Source: Planctomycetaceae bacterium (lineage in GTDB: Bacteria > Planctomycetota > UBA1135 > GCA-002686595). From it: DNA of 64,000 nt. A program made the translations under genes and the position numbers. Under the pieces are notes generated by a model. It saw only the letters and a program-made list of their open reading frames with translations, was not told the DNA's origin and ran no database searches. The stretch is from the NCBI GenBank assembly GCA_011525785.1, contig WYBT01000063.1, positions 62,001 through 126,000 of the forward strand, given 5' to 3'. Positions 1 to 9,075 of the stretch are shown here, in pieces (the first letter of the stretch is position 1; the number at the start of each line of letters is the position of its first letter).

Positions 1-230
1 AACCACGAAGTATAAGGAGAGTGCGGGCGGGCAGAAAGGTGGGCTCGCACCGGCCGCGCAGGCCGACCGCCGCCGACGCAGAAGATACCCAGCTCAGCGC
101 CGGCGCCTGCTAGCTTCACGCGCTGCGGTTCAGGACCCCGTCCGCTCCGCTCCACACACCCCGGTTGCGCGCGCCGGCCGACGGGCCGCGCGGCGCGCCA
201 CCGCAACGTTCCCCTCCGAGTTCCCCAGCC

Positions 231-1718
231 ATGCACCTCACGCTTCGTCCGTTCCTGTACCTGGTCAGCCTTGCTCTCCCCGTCGCGGCCAGCGCGGCGA
301 CTGCAGCGCCGGCGGCGACGCCCCAGGCCCAGGATGACAAGAAGGCCGAGTACGAGCGGCGGCTGGCCGAGGCCGAGGGCGACGCCGCCAAGCTGTGGAA
401 GGTCTACGAGTGGTGCGAGGCGCGCGGCATGGAGAAGGAGGGCCGCTCCGTCCTGCGCAAGATCCTCAAGCTGAACGAGGACGACCGCCGCGCGCACGAG
501 CTGCTGGGCGAGGTCGAGTACGACGGCAAGTGGTTCCCCAGCGAGAAGAAGGTCGAGGAGTACAAGAAGAAGAAGCTGGAGGACGAGGCCAAGCGCACTG
601 GCAAGGCGCTCTACAAGGGCGAGCTCGTCGATCCCGCGGACGTGCCGTTCCTCGAGCGCGGCATGAAGAAGACCGAGAGCGGGGAGTGGGTCAGCGCCGA
701 GGACTTCAAGCGCATGAGCGAGGGCTGGGTGAAGCAGGACTTCACCTGGGTGTCGCCCGATGAGATCCCCAACATCGAGAAGGGTCTGTGGAAGTGCGGC
801 GACAAGTGGCTGACGACGGCCGAAGCCGATGTCTACCACTCCGAACTCGGCAAGTGGTGGAAGGTGCCCAGCGATTACTTCGTGATCTACAGCACCTGCT
901 CGCGCGAGACCATCGAGAAGATCATCGACGAGTGCAAACGCGCTTATCGCGAGTTCAACCGCGTGTGCGGCAAGACGCCCGCGGGCCGCGTGCCGCTGAT
1001 CGTTCTCAACTCGGCCGAGCAGTACAACAAGTTCGCGCAGGGCGATGGACAGCAAGCGCCCGAGTTGCGCGGCTTCTCGTCGCTGCACGGCGCGAGCATC
1101 GCCGAAATCTGGCAGGAGCCGCTGCGCGAGGGCATGACGAGCGCGGGCATGACGTATTGGAACGTGAGCAACAACGACGACAACAGCCGCGGTCCGATCT
1201 TCGTGCGCCACGCCGCCGCGCAGTCGCTGGCCGAGGGCCTCGATCCCAGCCCGAAGACGCTCGGCGCGATCGTGGCCCAGCGCGCCTCGAACAGCATCGC
1301 TGACGACTGGTGGAAGGAGAAAGCCTTCCCGCAGTGGTTCCGCTATGGCGCGGTGAGCTACGTCGAGCGCTACATCGCCGATCAATTCGTGGGCGCGGGC
1401 GGCAATCCGGATTGGATCCGTGAATGGTCCAAGCAGAACCTGGTTCGAGTCGGCGGCCTCGATCCGCTGGACACGATCCTGGCCTGCGCGCTGAGCCTCG
1501 AGCAAATCGACGCCTCGGCCAAGCTCCTGAACGAGTGCGGCATGCTCATGCACTTCATTTTGGACGGCAAGTGCATGCCCGTTGTCGAAGCCCATGGAGC
1601 GTTGAAGGCCGCGCTCAAAACAGCGAAAGATCCCAAGGACCTCAAAGCGCCCTTCACGGCGCTGGAAGCTGCCTTGAGGAAGCACGAGGCCGATTTCCGC
1701 AAGTTCGCGGGGATCTGA
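231..1718 (+). CDS. Secreted protein of unknown function (DUF1570-like possibility)
   Basis: A 495-residue protein. The ATG at 231 is chosen over the upstream in-frame start at 165 because it begins a clean signal peptide (hydrophobic FLYLVSLALPVAASA, cleavage near residue 24). After a short Lys/Glu-rich helical stretch (about residues 35-70) there are several Trp-rich repeats of the type GKWFPSEKKVEEY, GEWVSAEDFKRM and DKWLTTAEADVY (about 100-210). A globular half follows (about 215-495). No catalytic motif is evident: I see no HExxH or GxSxG. The general plan resembles secreted planctomycete proteins of the DUF1570 kind, but that is a guess. It is the first gene of a tightly spaced plus-strand cluster; the next gene starts 45 bp downstream. 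Confidence 0.8.
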   Translation: MHLTLRPFLYLVSLALPVAASAATAAPAATPQAQDDKKAEYERRLAEAEGDAAKLWKVYEWCEARGMEKEGRSVLRKILKLNEDDRRAHELLGEVEYDGKWFPSEKKVEEYKKKKLEDEAKRTGKALYKGELVDPADVPFLERGMKKTESGEWVSAEDFKRMSEGWVKQDFTWVSPDEIPNIEKGLWKCGDKWLTTAEADVYHSELGKWWKVPSDYFVIYSTCSRETIEKIIDECKRAYREFNRVCGKTPAGRVPLIVLNSAEQYNKFAQGDGQQAPELRGFSSLHGASIAEIWQEPLREGMTSAGMTYWNVSNNDDNSRGPIFVRHAAAQSLAEGLDPSPKTLGAIVAQRASNSIADDWWKEKAFPQWFRYGAVSYVERYIADQFVGAGGNPDWIREWSKQNLVRVGGLDPLDTILACALSLEQIDASAKLLNECGMLMHFILDGKCMPVVEAHGALKAALKTAKDPKDLKAPFTALEAALRKHEADFRKFAGI

Positions 1719-1763
1719 GCGCTCGAGCACGACCCGTTGCGCGCTCTGGCGCGCCGCCTTCGA

Positions 1764-4181
1764 ATGATCACGTCGCTTGCACTCGCGCTGACCCTGTCGG
1801 CGCCGCAGTCCGACCTCGCGCCGCAGCACCCGCCCGCGAGTGCGCTCTACCTCGAGTGCCCTGACGTCCCCGCGGCGCTCGAGGCCTACTCGCGCGCGCC
1901 CGCCGTCGCGATGCTCGGCGACGCGGCGGTGGGGGAGGCCTGGGAGAAGCTCACACGCGCGCTCGGCTTCGATGCGCAGGGTGCGCTGCGTTCGCTCGCG
2001 GAGTCGTTCGCGGAATCGCTCTCGCTCGAGGCCGCCGCACTCGAACCCGAGCAGTGGCTCGCGCTCGCGCGCCGCGCGAAGTCGCTCTCACTTTCGGTCG
2101 CGCTGCGCGAGTCCGCTCCCGGTGAAGCGCGCGCGGCGTTCGATGCGATGAACGCGAGCCTGGCCGCGCTCGACGCGCTCGCGCAGCAGATCGAGAAGCA
2201 CGCGCGCGAGCACTCGGCGCCGCCCGCGAGTTTGCAGGCGCTCGCCTTGCCCGAGGAGCTGACGCGCGATCCGTGGGGCCGGCCCTTCGTGTACAGCGCG
2301 CTGGAAGACGGCGCCTTTCGCCTCTCCACGTTGGGTCGCGACGGCGTGGCCGGCGGAACGGGCGTCGACGCGGAGCTGTTCCACGACAGCGACCTCGCGG
2401 CGCCGCTCGAAGCCGAGTTCCTCCGGCGCATCGGCGTCTGCGCCGTCGCGCACATGCTCTCGGCGGAAGATGCGCGCGCGACGGCGGAGCAACTGATCGC
2501 GAGCGCTCCTCCGAGCGCCGAGGACGCGACGCTCACCGCGGGTTGGCGCCGTTGGCGTTGGTCGCTCGGAGACGAGCAACAACTCGCCTGGCTCGCGCAC
2601 AAGGACGCGACGCTCGTCATCGGCGCCGGCAGCAGCGAGTTGGAAGAACTCATCGCGCGCGGCGCGGACCCGGCGCGCGGCCTTTCGACCCGCGGCGCGT
2701 GGGCCGCCCTGGAAGCCGCCGGCGGCGCCGCACGCGGCGCTTCGATCGTGCGCGGCTCTTTCGATGTGCGCGCGCTGATCGGGTTGGAGCAACTGGCCGA
2801 TTCGAGTCGCCGCAATGCCCTGGGCGGCGTGCTGTCCATGTTCGACGACGTTCACGGCGCGTGGCGGACCCAGCTCGACGGCGCACGCTTCGTCACCGAC
2901 GTCACGTGGAACTCCGCGTCTGCCGATTCGCTGCTCCGTCTGATGGGCGCGCAGCCTGCGCCGCGTGAGGCTTTTGCGGACGTCCCCGCGGACGCCGTGG
3001 GTTTCTTCGTCGCCCATCTCGATGCGCAGGCCGCGCGCGCGCAGCTGGCGACTCTGCTCGCCGCCGACGCGTCGTCCAGCGACGCCGACGCGCTCGCCGA
3101 GCTCGAGCGCCAGTTCGAGTTCGACTTCGACGCGCAGATCGTCGAGAACCTGCGCGGCGGCGTGAGCGCTTATTTGCTGCCGTACACCGGCATCGGTCTG
3201 CCGCAGATCGGCTTGATCGCCGCTCTGCGCGATCCGGCCAGTTTCGAGAGCGGTCTGCGCGGACTGTTCAAAGCACTCGAAGCCACGCAGAGCGAGCGCT
3301 TGAGTGTGCGCGAGAGCAAATATCGCGACGCGCCGCTGTGGACCGTGAGTTTCTCGTCCGCGGGCGACAACCCTCAAATGGCTGCCTTCCTGCCGACACC
3401 TAGTGTGACGGTCGTCGGCAATCGCGCGGTCCTCAGTCTGAGTTCGCTGCGCTCCAAGAAGGAAATCAAGCGACTCCAGGGTGAGCCCGAGGGTCCGCAC
3501 CCGGTGGCCTCCGACGCAACGCGCTTTCCTGCCGACGCGGGCTTCGCGGGCTGGATGGACTGGCCCACGACCATCGACGGAGTCTGGAGCGTCGCCCGCA
3601 GCGCGCTGGCGATGTTCGGCGGGCAACTCAGCTTGCCCGTGGACTTGCCGAGCCTCATGACGGCGCTCCCCGAGAGCGCGCGGGTGTTCACGCGCTTCTT
3701 CGAGCCGACCACGCTCACCTTTCGCGCTCTGAACGGCGGCTGGGCGATGCGCTGGGAGAGCTCGTTCGGTCCCGAGACGCTGCTGACCGAACTCGCGCTC
3801 GTCGCCGGCGGCGTGAGCATGGGTTCGGATTCCGCGGGCGCACCGGCGCCGGGCAGCGAACCCGCGGACGCTCAGCCCGCGGAGGCGCAACGCGCCGAAG
3901 AGCAACGCGCCAAAGCGCTCGAGGCGCTGCGCTCGTTGAGCGCGCGCATCGCCGTGTTCCGCATCGACCAGGCGCGCTTGCCGAGCAGCCTCGCCGAGCT
4001 GGCGCAGCCGACGACCAACTACCCCCGCGGCTTTCTCGAGGGGCTCGAGGTCGAGCGCGATCCCTGGGGCGCTGCCTTCCGCTTCGAACTCGCGGCCGAC
4101 GGCGGCAGCTTCCGTCTGTGGTCGACAGGGCCCGACGGGATCGACGCCGCCGGACAAGGCGACGACCTCCTCGCGCCGTGA
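1764..4181 (+). CDS. Large secreted protein with two GspG-like (type II pseudopilin core) modules
   Basis: An 805-residue protein. The ATG at 1764 starts a signal peptide (ITSLALALTLSAPQ); the start at 1737 would put an arginine-rich stretch in front of it. Two segments look like the soluble beta-sheet core of major pseudopilins. One lies near residues 130-215 (motifs RDPWGRPFVYS and LSTLGRDGVAGGTG). The other lies at the C-terminus, about residues 720-805 (RDPWGAAFRFEL, LWSTGPDGIDAAGQGDD). Both keep the DPWG...S.G.DG pattern known from GspG, but neither is preceded by a pilin-type hydrophobic N-terminal helix. The central part is a long alanine-rich alpha/beta region without a recognised motif. 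The stop codon overlaps the GTG of the next gene (GTGA). Confidence 0.75.
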   Translation: MITSLALALTLSAPQSDLAPQHPPASALYLECPDVPAALEAYSRAPAVAMLGDAAVGEAWEKLTRALGFDAQGALRSLAESFAESLSLEAAALEPEQWLALARRAKSLSLSVALRESAPGEARAAFDAMNASLAALDALAQQIEKHAREHSAPPASLQALALPEELTRDPWGRPFVYSALEDGAFRLSTLGRDGVAGGTGVDAELFHDSDLAAPLEAEFLRRIGVCAVAHMLSAEDARATAEQLIASAPPSAEDATLTAGWRRWRWSLGDEQQLAWLAHKDATLVIGAGSSELEELIARGADPARGLSTRGAWAALEAAGGAARGASIVRGSFDVRALIGLEQLADSSRRNALGGVLSMFDDVHGAWRTQLDGARFVTDVTWNSASADSLLRLMGAQPAPREAFADVPADAVGFFVAHLDAQAARAQLATLLAADASSSDADALAELERQFEFDFDAQIVENLRGGVSAYLLPYTGIGLPQIGLIAALRDPASFESGLRGLFKALEATQSERLSVRESKYRDAPLWTVSFSSAGDNPQMAAFLPTPSVTVVGNRAVLSLSSLRSKKEIKRLQGEPEGPHPVASDATRFPADAGFAGWMDWPTTIDGVWSVARSALAMFGGQLSLPVDLPSLMTALPESARVFTRFFEPTTLTFRALNGGWAMRWESSFGPETLLTELALVAGGVSMGSDSAGAPAPGSEPADAQPAEAQRAEEQRAKALEALRSLSARIAVFRIDQARLPSSLAELAQPTTNYPRGFLEGLEVERDPWGAAFRFELAADGGSFRLWSTGPDGIDAAGQGDDLLAP

Positions 4182-4888
4182 GCGTGGCTCCGCCGCAGCG
4201 CAAGCGCGCGCCCAAGTGGCTTCGGCGCGTGCGCCGCAAGTTGGGCGGCTGGTTCCTGCGTTGGGGCGGGCGGCATGTGATCGCGGCGCTGTCGCGCTCG
4301 TGGCGCGCCGACGTCGAAGGCCAGGAGCACCTGGACGGGGCCTGCGCGGGCAGTGGGGGACTGCTCTCGATGTGGCACGGGCGCATGATCGTGCCGGTCG
4401 CGCTGTTCAAGAACCGCGGCATCCATGTGCTCGTCAGTCCCAGCGAAGACGGCGATCTCTCGGAGCGACTGCTCGAGGGCTTCGGGTACCGCGTCGTGCG
4501 CGGGTCGTCGAGTCGCGGCGGCGCGCGCGCGCTGCGCACGATGCTCGAGGTGCTCGACGCGGGCGGCGTAGTGGTGATCACGCCCGACGGTCCGCGCGGG
4601 CCGCGCCACAGCGTGAACAGCGGCCTGCCGTGGATGGCGCGCGCCACGGGGCGTTCGATCGTCCCGGTGGGCGTCGCGGCGACCCCCAAGTGGAGCCTGC
4701 GCAGCTGGGATCGCTTCACGGTGCCCAAGTGGCGCGCGCGGATCGCCGTGACCTTCGGCGCGCCGATCGAAGTGCCGCGCGAGGGCGGAGCGCAGGCGCT
4801 CGAGCAGATCGCTGAACGCGTGCGCGAGGCGACCTTCGAAGTCGAACGACGCAGTCACGCGCGCCTGGCGCTGGAGCCCGACTGGTGA
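4178..4888 (+). CDS. DUF374-family lysophospholipid acyltransferase-like protein
   Basis: A 236-residue protein starting at the GTG that overlaps the preceding stop codon (GTGA). The DUF374 signature is complete: WHGRM at about residue 66, SPSEDGDLSERLL at about 87, RGSSSRGGARAL at about 107 and ITPDGPRGPR at about 134. These correspond to the acyltransferase motifs of LPLAT-like enzymes, with WHGRM in place of the HxxxxD block and DGPRGPR as the substrate-binding block. The N-terminus is basic and amphipathic, fitting peripheral membrane association. Family members are thought to acylate lipid A-type or other envelope lipids; the substrate here is unknown. The gene is followed by another 4-bp overlap (GTGA) with the DUF72 gene. 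Confidence 0.88.
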   Translation: MSVAPPQRKRAPKWLRRVRRKLGGWFLRWGGRHVIAALSRSWRADVEGQEHLDGACAGSGGLLSMWHGRMIVPVALFKNRGIHVLVSPSEDGDLSERLLEGFGYRVVRGSSSRGGARALRTMLEVLDAGGVVVITPDGPRGPRHSVNSGLPWMARATGRSIVPVGVAATPKWSLRSWDRFTVPKWRARIAVTFGAPIEVPREGGAQALEQIAERVREATFEVERRSHARLALEPDW

Positions 4889-5769
4889 TTCGCGTCGGCC
4901 CCGCAGGCTGGTCGTATGCCGATTGGGCCGGCGTGGTCTATCCCGCGCGCACCGCGCCCGGGTTCCACCCGCTGCGCTACCTCGCGCGCTACGTCGATTG
5001 CATCGAGGTCAACAGCACCTTCTACGCCGTTCCGCAACCGGCGGTGGTCGAGGGTTGGGTGCGGGCGCTTTTCGGCGCTGCACAGTTCGCGGTGACCGTC
5101 AAGTTGCACCGCGACTTCACGCACCGCGAGCGCGCCGACACTCAAGAGGAGCTCGAGCGTCAGGCGGCCGAATTCTCGAGCGCGCTCGAACCGCTCTCAC
5201 GATCGGGACGACTGCGCGCGATCCTGGCCCAGTTCCCGCACAGCTTTCGCCACTCGCCCGCCGCCGTTCGCAGGCTCGGACGGCTTCACGGGCTCTTCGG
5301 ACAAGCGCCGCTGGTGCTCGAAGTGCGGCACTCGTCGTGGTTCGAGCCGGGCGCGCTCGCTTCGATTCGCGGACTGGGTTACTCGCTCGCGCACATCGAC
5401 CTGCCCGAGGCCTGGGATCATCCGCCGGCCTGGCATCCCGCCACGGCGCGCTTGGGATATCTGCGTCTCCACGGCCGCAACAGCAGCGCGTGGTTCGATC
5501 CCAAGGCGGGCCGGGACCAGAAGTACGACTACTTGTACAACCCACAACAACTCGCGCAGCTCGCGGCGCGCGCGAAACGGATCGCCGCGGAGCACGACGA
5601 AACCTACGTGATCACCAACAACCACTTCAGCGGCAAGGCTATGGTGAACGCCCTCGAGCTGCTCGAGCTGCTGCGTGGACGTCCGCCCCTGGCGCCTGCC
5701 GATCTGGTGCGCGCGTACCCTCAGCTCGCGAGCCGCACGATCCGCGACGGCCAACAAGACCTGTTCTGA
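4885..5769 (+). CDS. DUF72 (YecE-like) domain protein
   Basis: A 294-residue protein beginning at a GTG overlapping the upstream stop codon. It covers the whole DUF72 TIM-barrel family: an N-terminal GPAGWSYADWAGVVYP block, IEVNSTFYAVP (residues 41-51), the FAVTVKLHRDFTH strand, LEVRHSSWF, YLRLHGRN and a C-terminal NNHFSGKAMVNALEL block. Length matches the family (about 240-300 residues). The biochemical function of DUF72 is not established. It is predicted to be cytoplasmic, with no signal peptide. Its place in a run of coupled genes with an acyltransferase suggests cotranscription but not necessarily a shared pathway. Confidence 0.9.
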   Translation: MIRVGPAGWSYADWAGVVYPARTAPGFHPLRYLARYVDCIEVNSTFYAVPQPAVVEGWVRALFGAAQFAVTVKLHRDFTHRERADTQEELERQAAEFSSALEPLSRSGRLRAILAQFPHSFRHSPAAVRRLGRLHGLFGQAPLVLEVRHSSWFEPGALASIRGLGYSLAHIDLPEAWDHPPAWHPATARLGYLRLHGRNSSAWFDPKAGRDQKYDYLYNPQQLAQLAARAKRIAAEHDETYVITNNHFSGKAMVNALELLELLRGRPPLAPADLVRAYPQLASRTIRDGQQDLF

Positions 5770-5796
5770 ACTGCGCCCGCGCGCTCGAACGCACCC

Positions 5797-6852
5797 GTGA
5801 AGCTCCGTGCAATCCTCCGCAAGCTCGCCATCTCGTGCGCCGTCACTGCGGCGTTGCTGATCGGCCTGGAGTTGGCGGCGCGCAACGCGGAACCCGGGCC
5901 GTTCACGCTCCTCGACGAGTCGCCCTACGACCCGCACCCGTCGCGCTTGCACGCGCACCGGCCGGGCTTCCGCGGCGCGTGGGACGGCAGCTACTACCAG
6001 ATCAACTCGCGCGGCTGGCGCGGTCCGGAGTTCGAGCCGACGTTCCAGCCCGGAGAGCTGCGCATCCTGGCGCTGGGGGACTCGTGCACCTTCGGCAAGG
6101 GCGTTGAAGACGACCAGACCTGGCCGGCGCAACTCGAGGGCCTGCTGCGCGCCGCTCCGGAGGCGCCACGCTCGGTGATGGTGGGCAACTCAGGCGTGAA
6201 TGGTTACTCCGGTGGCGACTACCTGAGCGTGTTCGTCGAGCACGGCCCGCAGCTCAAGCCGCAGATCGTCGTCATCGGCTACAACATCAACGACTTCCCG
6301 AACGTCGTGAAGCAGACCGACGAGGCGGTCTTCCAGGGCCGGCGAAGTTTGCGCGCGATGGTCTCGCACCAATGGCGCGAAGAGCTGGGCAAGCTCGCCT
6401 CCTTCCGCTGGCTGCGCTCGCGCTACTACGACTTCAACCGCGAGCGCGACTTCGCGCGCATGGAAGCGTTGGCCAAGACCACTGGCGAGCACGCCACGAC
6501 CTCGCCCGAGCGCATGAAGCGCGAAGAGGAGCGGCTGCGCCAGTTGATCAACGTCGCGCGCTCGATGGGCGCGCACGTGGTGCTGTTCCTGTTCCCCTAC
6601 GAGAGCCAGGTCTACCTCGAGGACTTCGTGCGCGGCCCGGTGGAGGCCATCGAGCAACTGGCGCGCGAAGTGGGGATCGAATACGTCGACGTGCTCGGCG
6701 CCTTCCGCGCTCAGGCGCGCGCCAGCGACCCGCCCGAAGAGCTGTTCATTCGCGGCGACCGCTACCACCCCAACGGCCGCGGCTACGCGATCGTCGCCAG
6801 CGAGCTGGAGCGCCGCATCCGCGAACGCGGCTGGGCGCGCCTGCCCGAGTGA
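5797..6852 (+). CDS. SGNH/GDSL-family hydrolase, membrane-anchored
   Basis: A 351-residue protein from a GTG 27 bp after the DUF72 stop. An N-terminal hydrophobic segment (about residues 8-28) is a signal anchor or signal peptide. The SGNH blocks are present: LALGDSCTFG with nucleophile Ser96 (block I), GNSGVNGYSGGDY (block II, Gly), GYNINDF (block III, Asn) and the terminal GDRYHPNGRGY with the Asp-x-x-His pair (block V). This predicts an extracytoplasmic esterase or acyl hydrolase acting on lipids or carbohydrate esters. It ends the plus-strand cluster and converges on clpS with 22 bp between stop codons. The substrate is unknown. Confidence 0.88.
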   Translation: MKLRAILRKLAISCAVTAALLIGLELAARNAEPGPFTLLDESPYDPHPSRLHAHRPGFRGAWDGSYYQINSRGWRGPEFEPTFQPGELRILALGDSCTFGKGVEDDQTWPAQLEGLLRAAPEAPRSVMVGNSGVNGYSGGDYLSVFVEHGPQLKPQIVVIGYNINDFPNVVKQTDEAVFQGRRSLRAMVSHQWREELGKLASFRWLRSRYYDFNRERDFARMEALAKTTGEHATTSPERMKREEERLRQLINVARSMGAHVVLFLFPYESQVYLEDFVRGPVEAIEQLAREVGIEYVDVLGAFRAQARASDPPEELFIRGDRYHPNGRGYAIVASELERRIRERGWARLPE

Positions 6853-6874
6853 CGCGCGCGCGCTCCGCTCTGGC

Positions 6875-7165
6875 TCAGGCCTCTTCCATCGTCGCGACCA
6901 GCGGATAGCCGCGTCCGCGCGCGAGCGAGCGCACCTGCTCCACGTACAACTCGGCGCGCTCGAGACTGGTGACGACGACGATCGCCGAGCCGCTGTTGTG
7001 GACCTCGTAGGTCAGTTCGACGGCCTCGCGAGCGCTCTTGTGGAACAGCGTGAGGAGCAGCTCGATCACGAACTCGAAGGTGGTGATCTCGTCGTTGTGC
7101 AGGATCACCTTCCACTGCGGCGCGAGCCGTTGCTCGGCCGCAGTTTCGCTCTCCGTCAAGGTCAT
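6875..7165 (-). CDS. clpS: ATP-dependent Clp protease adaptor ClpS
   Basis: A 96-residue protein. The start is the ATG of MTLTESE; the much longer open frame upstream is only the antisense frame of the CBS gene. ClpS family motifs are clear: WKVILHNDEITTFEFV (the LHND..TT..FV substrate-binding edge), then VHNSGSAIVVV containing the conserved His, and RSLARGRGYPL near the C-terminus. ClpS docks on the N-domain of ClpA or ClpC and delivers N-degron substrates to the ClpP protease in the cytoplasm. It lies 35 bp downstream of the cystathionine beta-synthase gene on the same strand and may share its transcript. No clpA or clpP is in the window. Confidence 0.93.
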   Translation of the reverse strand: MTLTESETAAEQRLAPQWKVILHNDEITTFEFVIELLLTLFHKSAREAVELTYEVHNSGSAIVVVTSLERAELYVEQVRSLARGRGYPLVATMEEA

Positions 7166-7200
7166 GGCGCGTGCCGCGAGTGCGTGCGCGGCGCGATCGC

Positions 7201-8562
<1,362 letters not shown>

Positions 8563-8647
8563 GGAATCAGCTCCTGGGGCGTGTCGTTTGAAAACGCGCA
8601 GCGAGGCGCGGAAACGGCCAGCATAGCCTCCGCGCGGGGCAGGGACG

Positions 8648-8995
8648 CTATCCCGCGGACGGAGCGAGCAGCACGATCTCACCGCGCTCGTCGTGCTCGA
8701 CGCCGCAGCGCACGAGTCGCTCGCCGCCCAGCGGCAGTCCGAACAGCGTGATGCGCTGTCCGCTGCGCAGATCGAAGCGCCACTGATGCCATGGGCACGT
8801 GACCGTCGCGCCTGAGAGCGTGCCTTCGAACAGCGGGCCTTCGAGGTGCGGGCAGAACGCCGCGGCGCACAGCACTTCGCCCTCGATCAGGTAGAGCGCC
8901 ATCGTGCCCCAGGGCGTCTCGACCAGTTTGGGCCGCGCGGCGTCGAGCTCGCGCGCCGTCAACCCCGTGCGAAACGATCCGGCGCGCGCGTGCAT
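8648..8995 (-). CDS. Small Rieske [2Fe-2S] protein
   Basis: A 115-residue protein containing a complete Rieske cluster-binding pair: CPH at residues 48-50 and CPWH at 67-70, spaced as C-x-H-x16-C-x2-H, followed by WRFDLRSG. It is the stand-alone ferredoxin type, as in the small subunits of nitrite reductases or dioxygenase ferredoxins. No signal peptide is present. It is likely a cytoplasmic electron carrier, with the redox partner not encoded nearby. It lies upstream of cbs on the same strand with an 85-bp gap. The start at 8995 gives a length usual for the group. Confidence 0.9.
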   Translation of the reverse strand: MHARAGSFRTGLTARELDAARPKLVETPWGTMALYLIEGEVLCAAAFCPHLEGPLFEGTLSGATVTCPWHQWRFDLRSGQRITLFGLPLGGERLVRCGVEHDERGEIVLLAPSAG

Positions 8996-9018
8996 GTGGC
9001 CAGGAGTCTAAATAGGAA

Positions 9019-9050
9019 GCGGGCGCTCCGCGAAGGCTCGGAGCGCCCGC
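9019..9050 (-). terminator. Intrinsic terminator-like hairpin after the metalloprotease gene
   Basis: A perfect 12-bp stem (GCGGGCGCTCCG at 9019-9030 and its complement at 9039-9050) closes an 8-nt loop. On the minus strand it is followed by TTCCTATTTAG, a weak T-rich tail. It lies 26 bp beyond the stop of the minus-strand metalloprotease gene and just upstream of the Rieske gene. Confidence 0.7.
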
Positions 9051-9075
9051 TGTTCGTTCGTCTGCGAGGTTCGCG

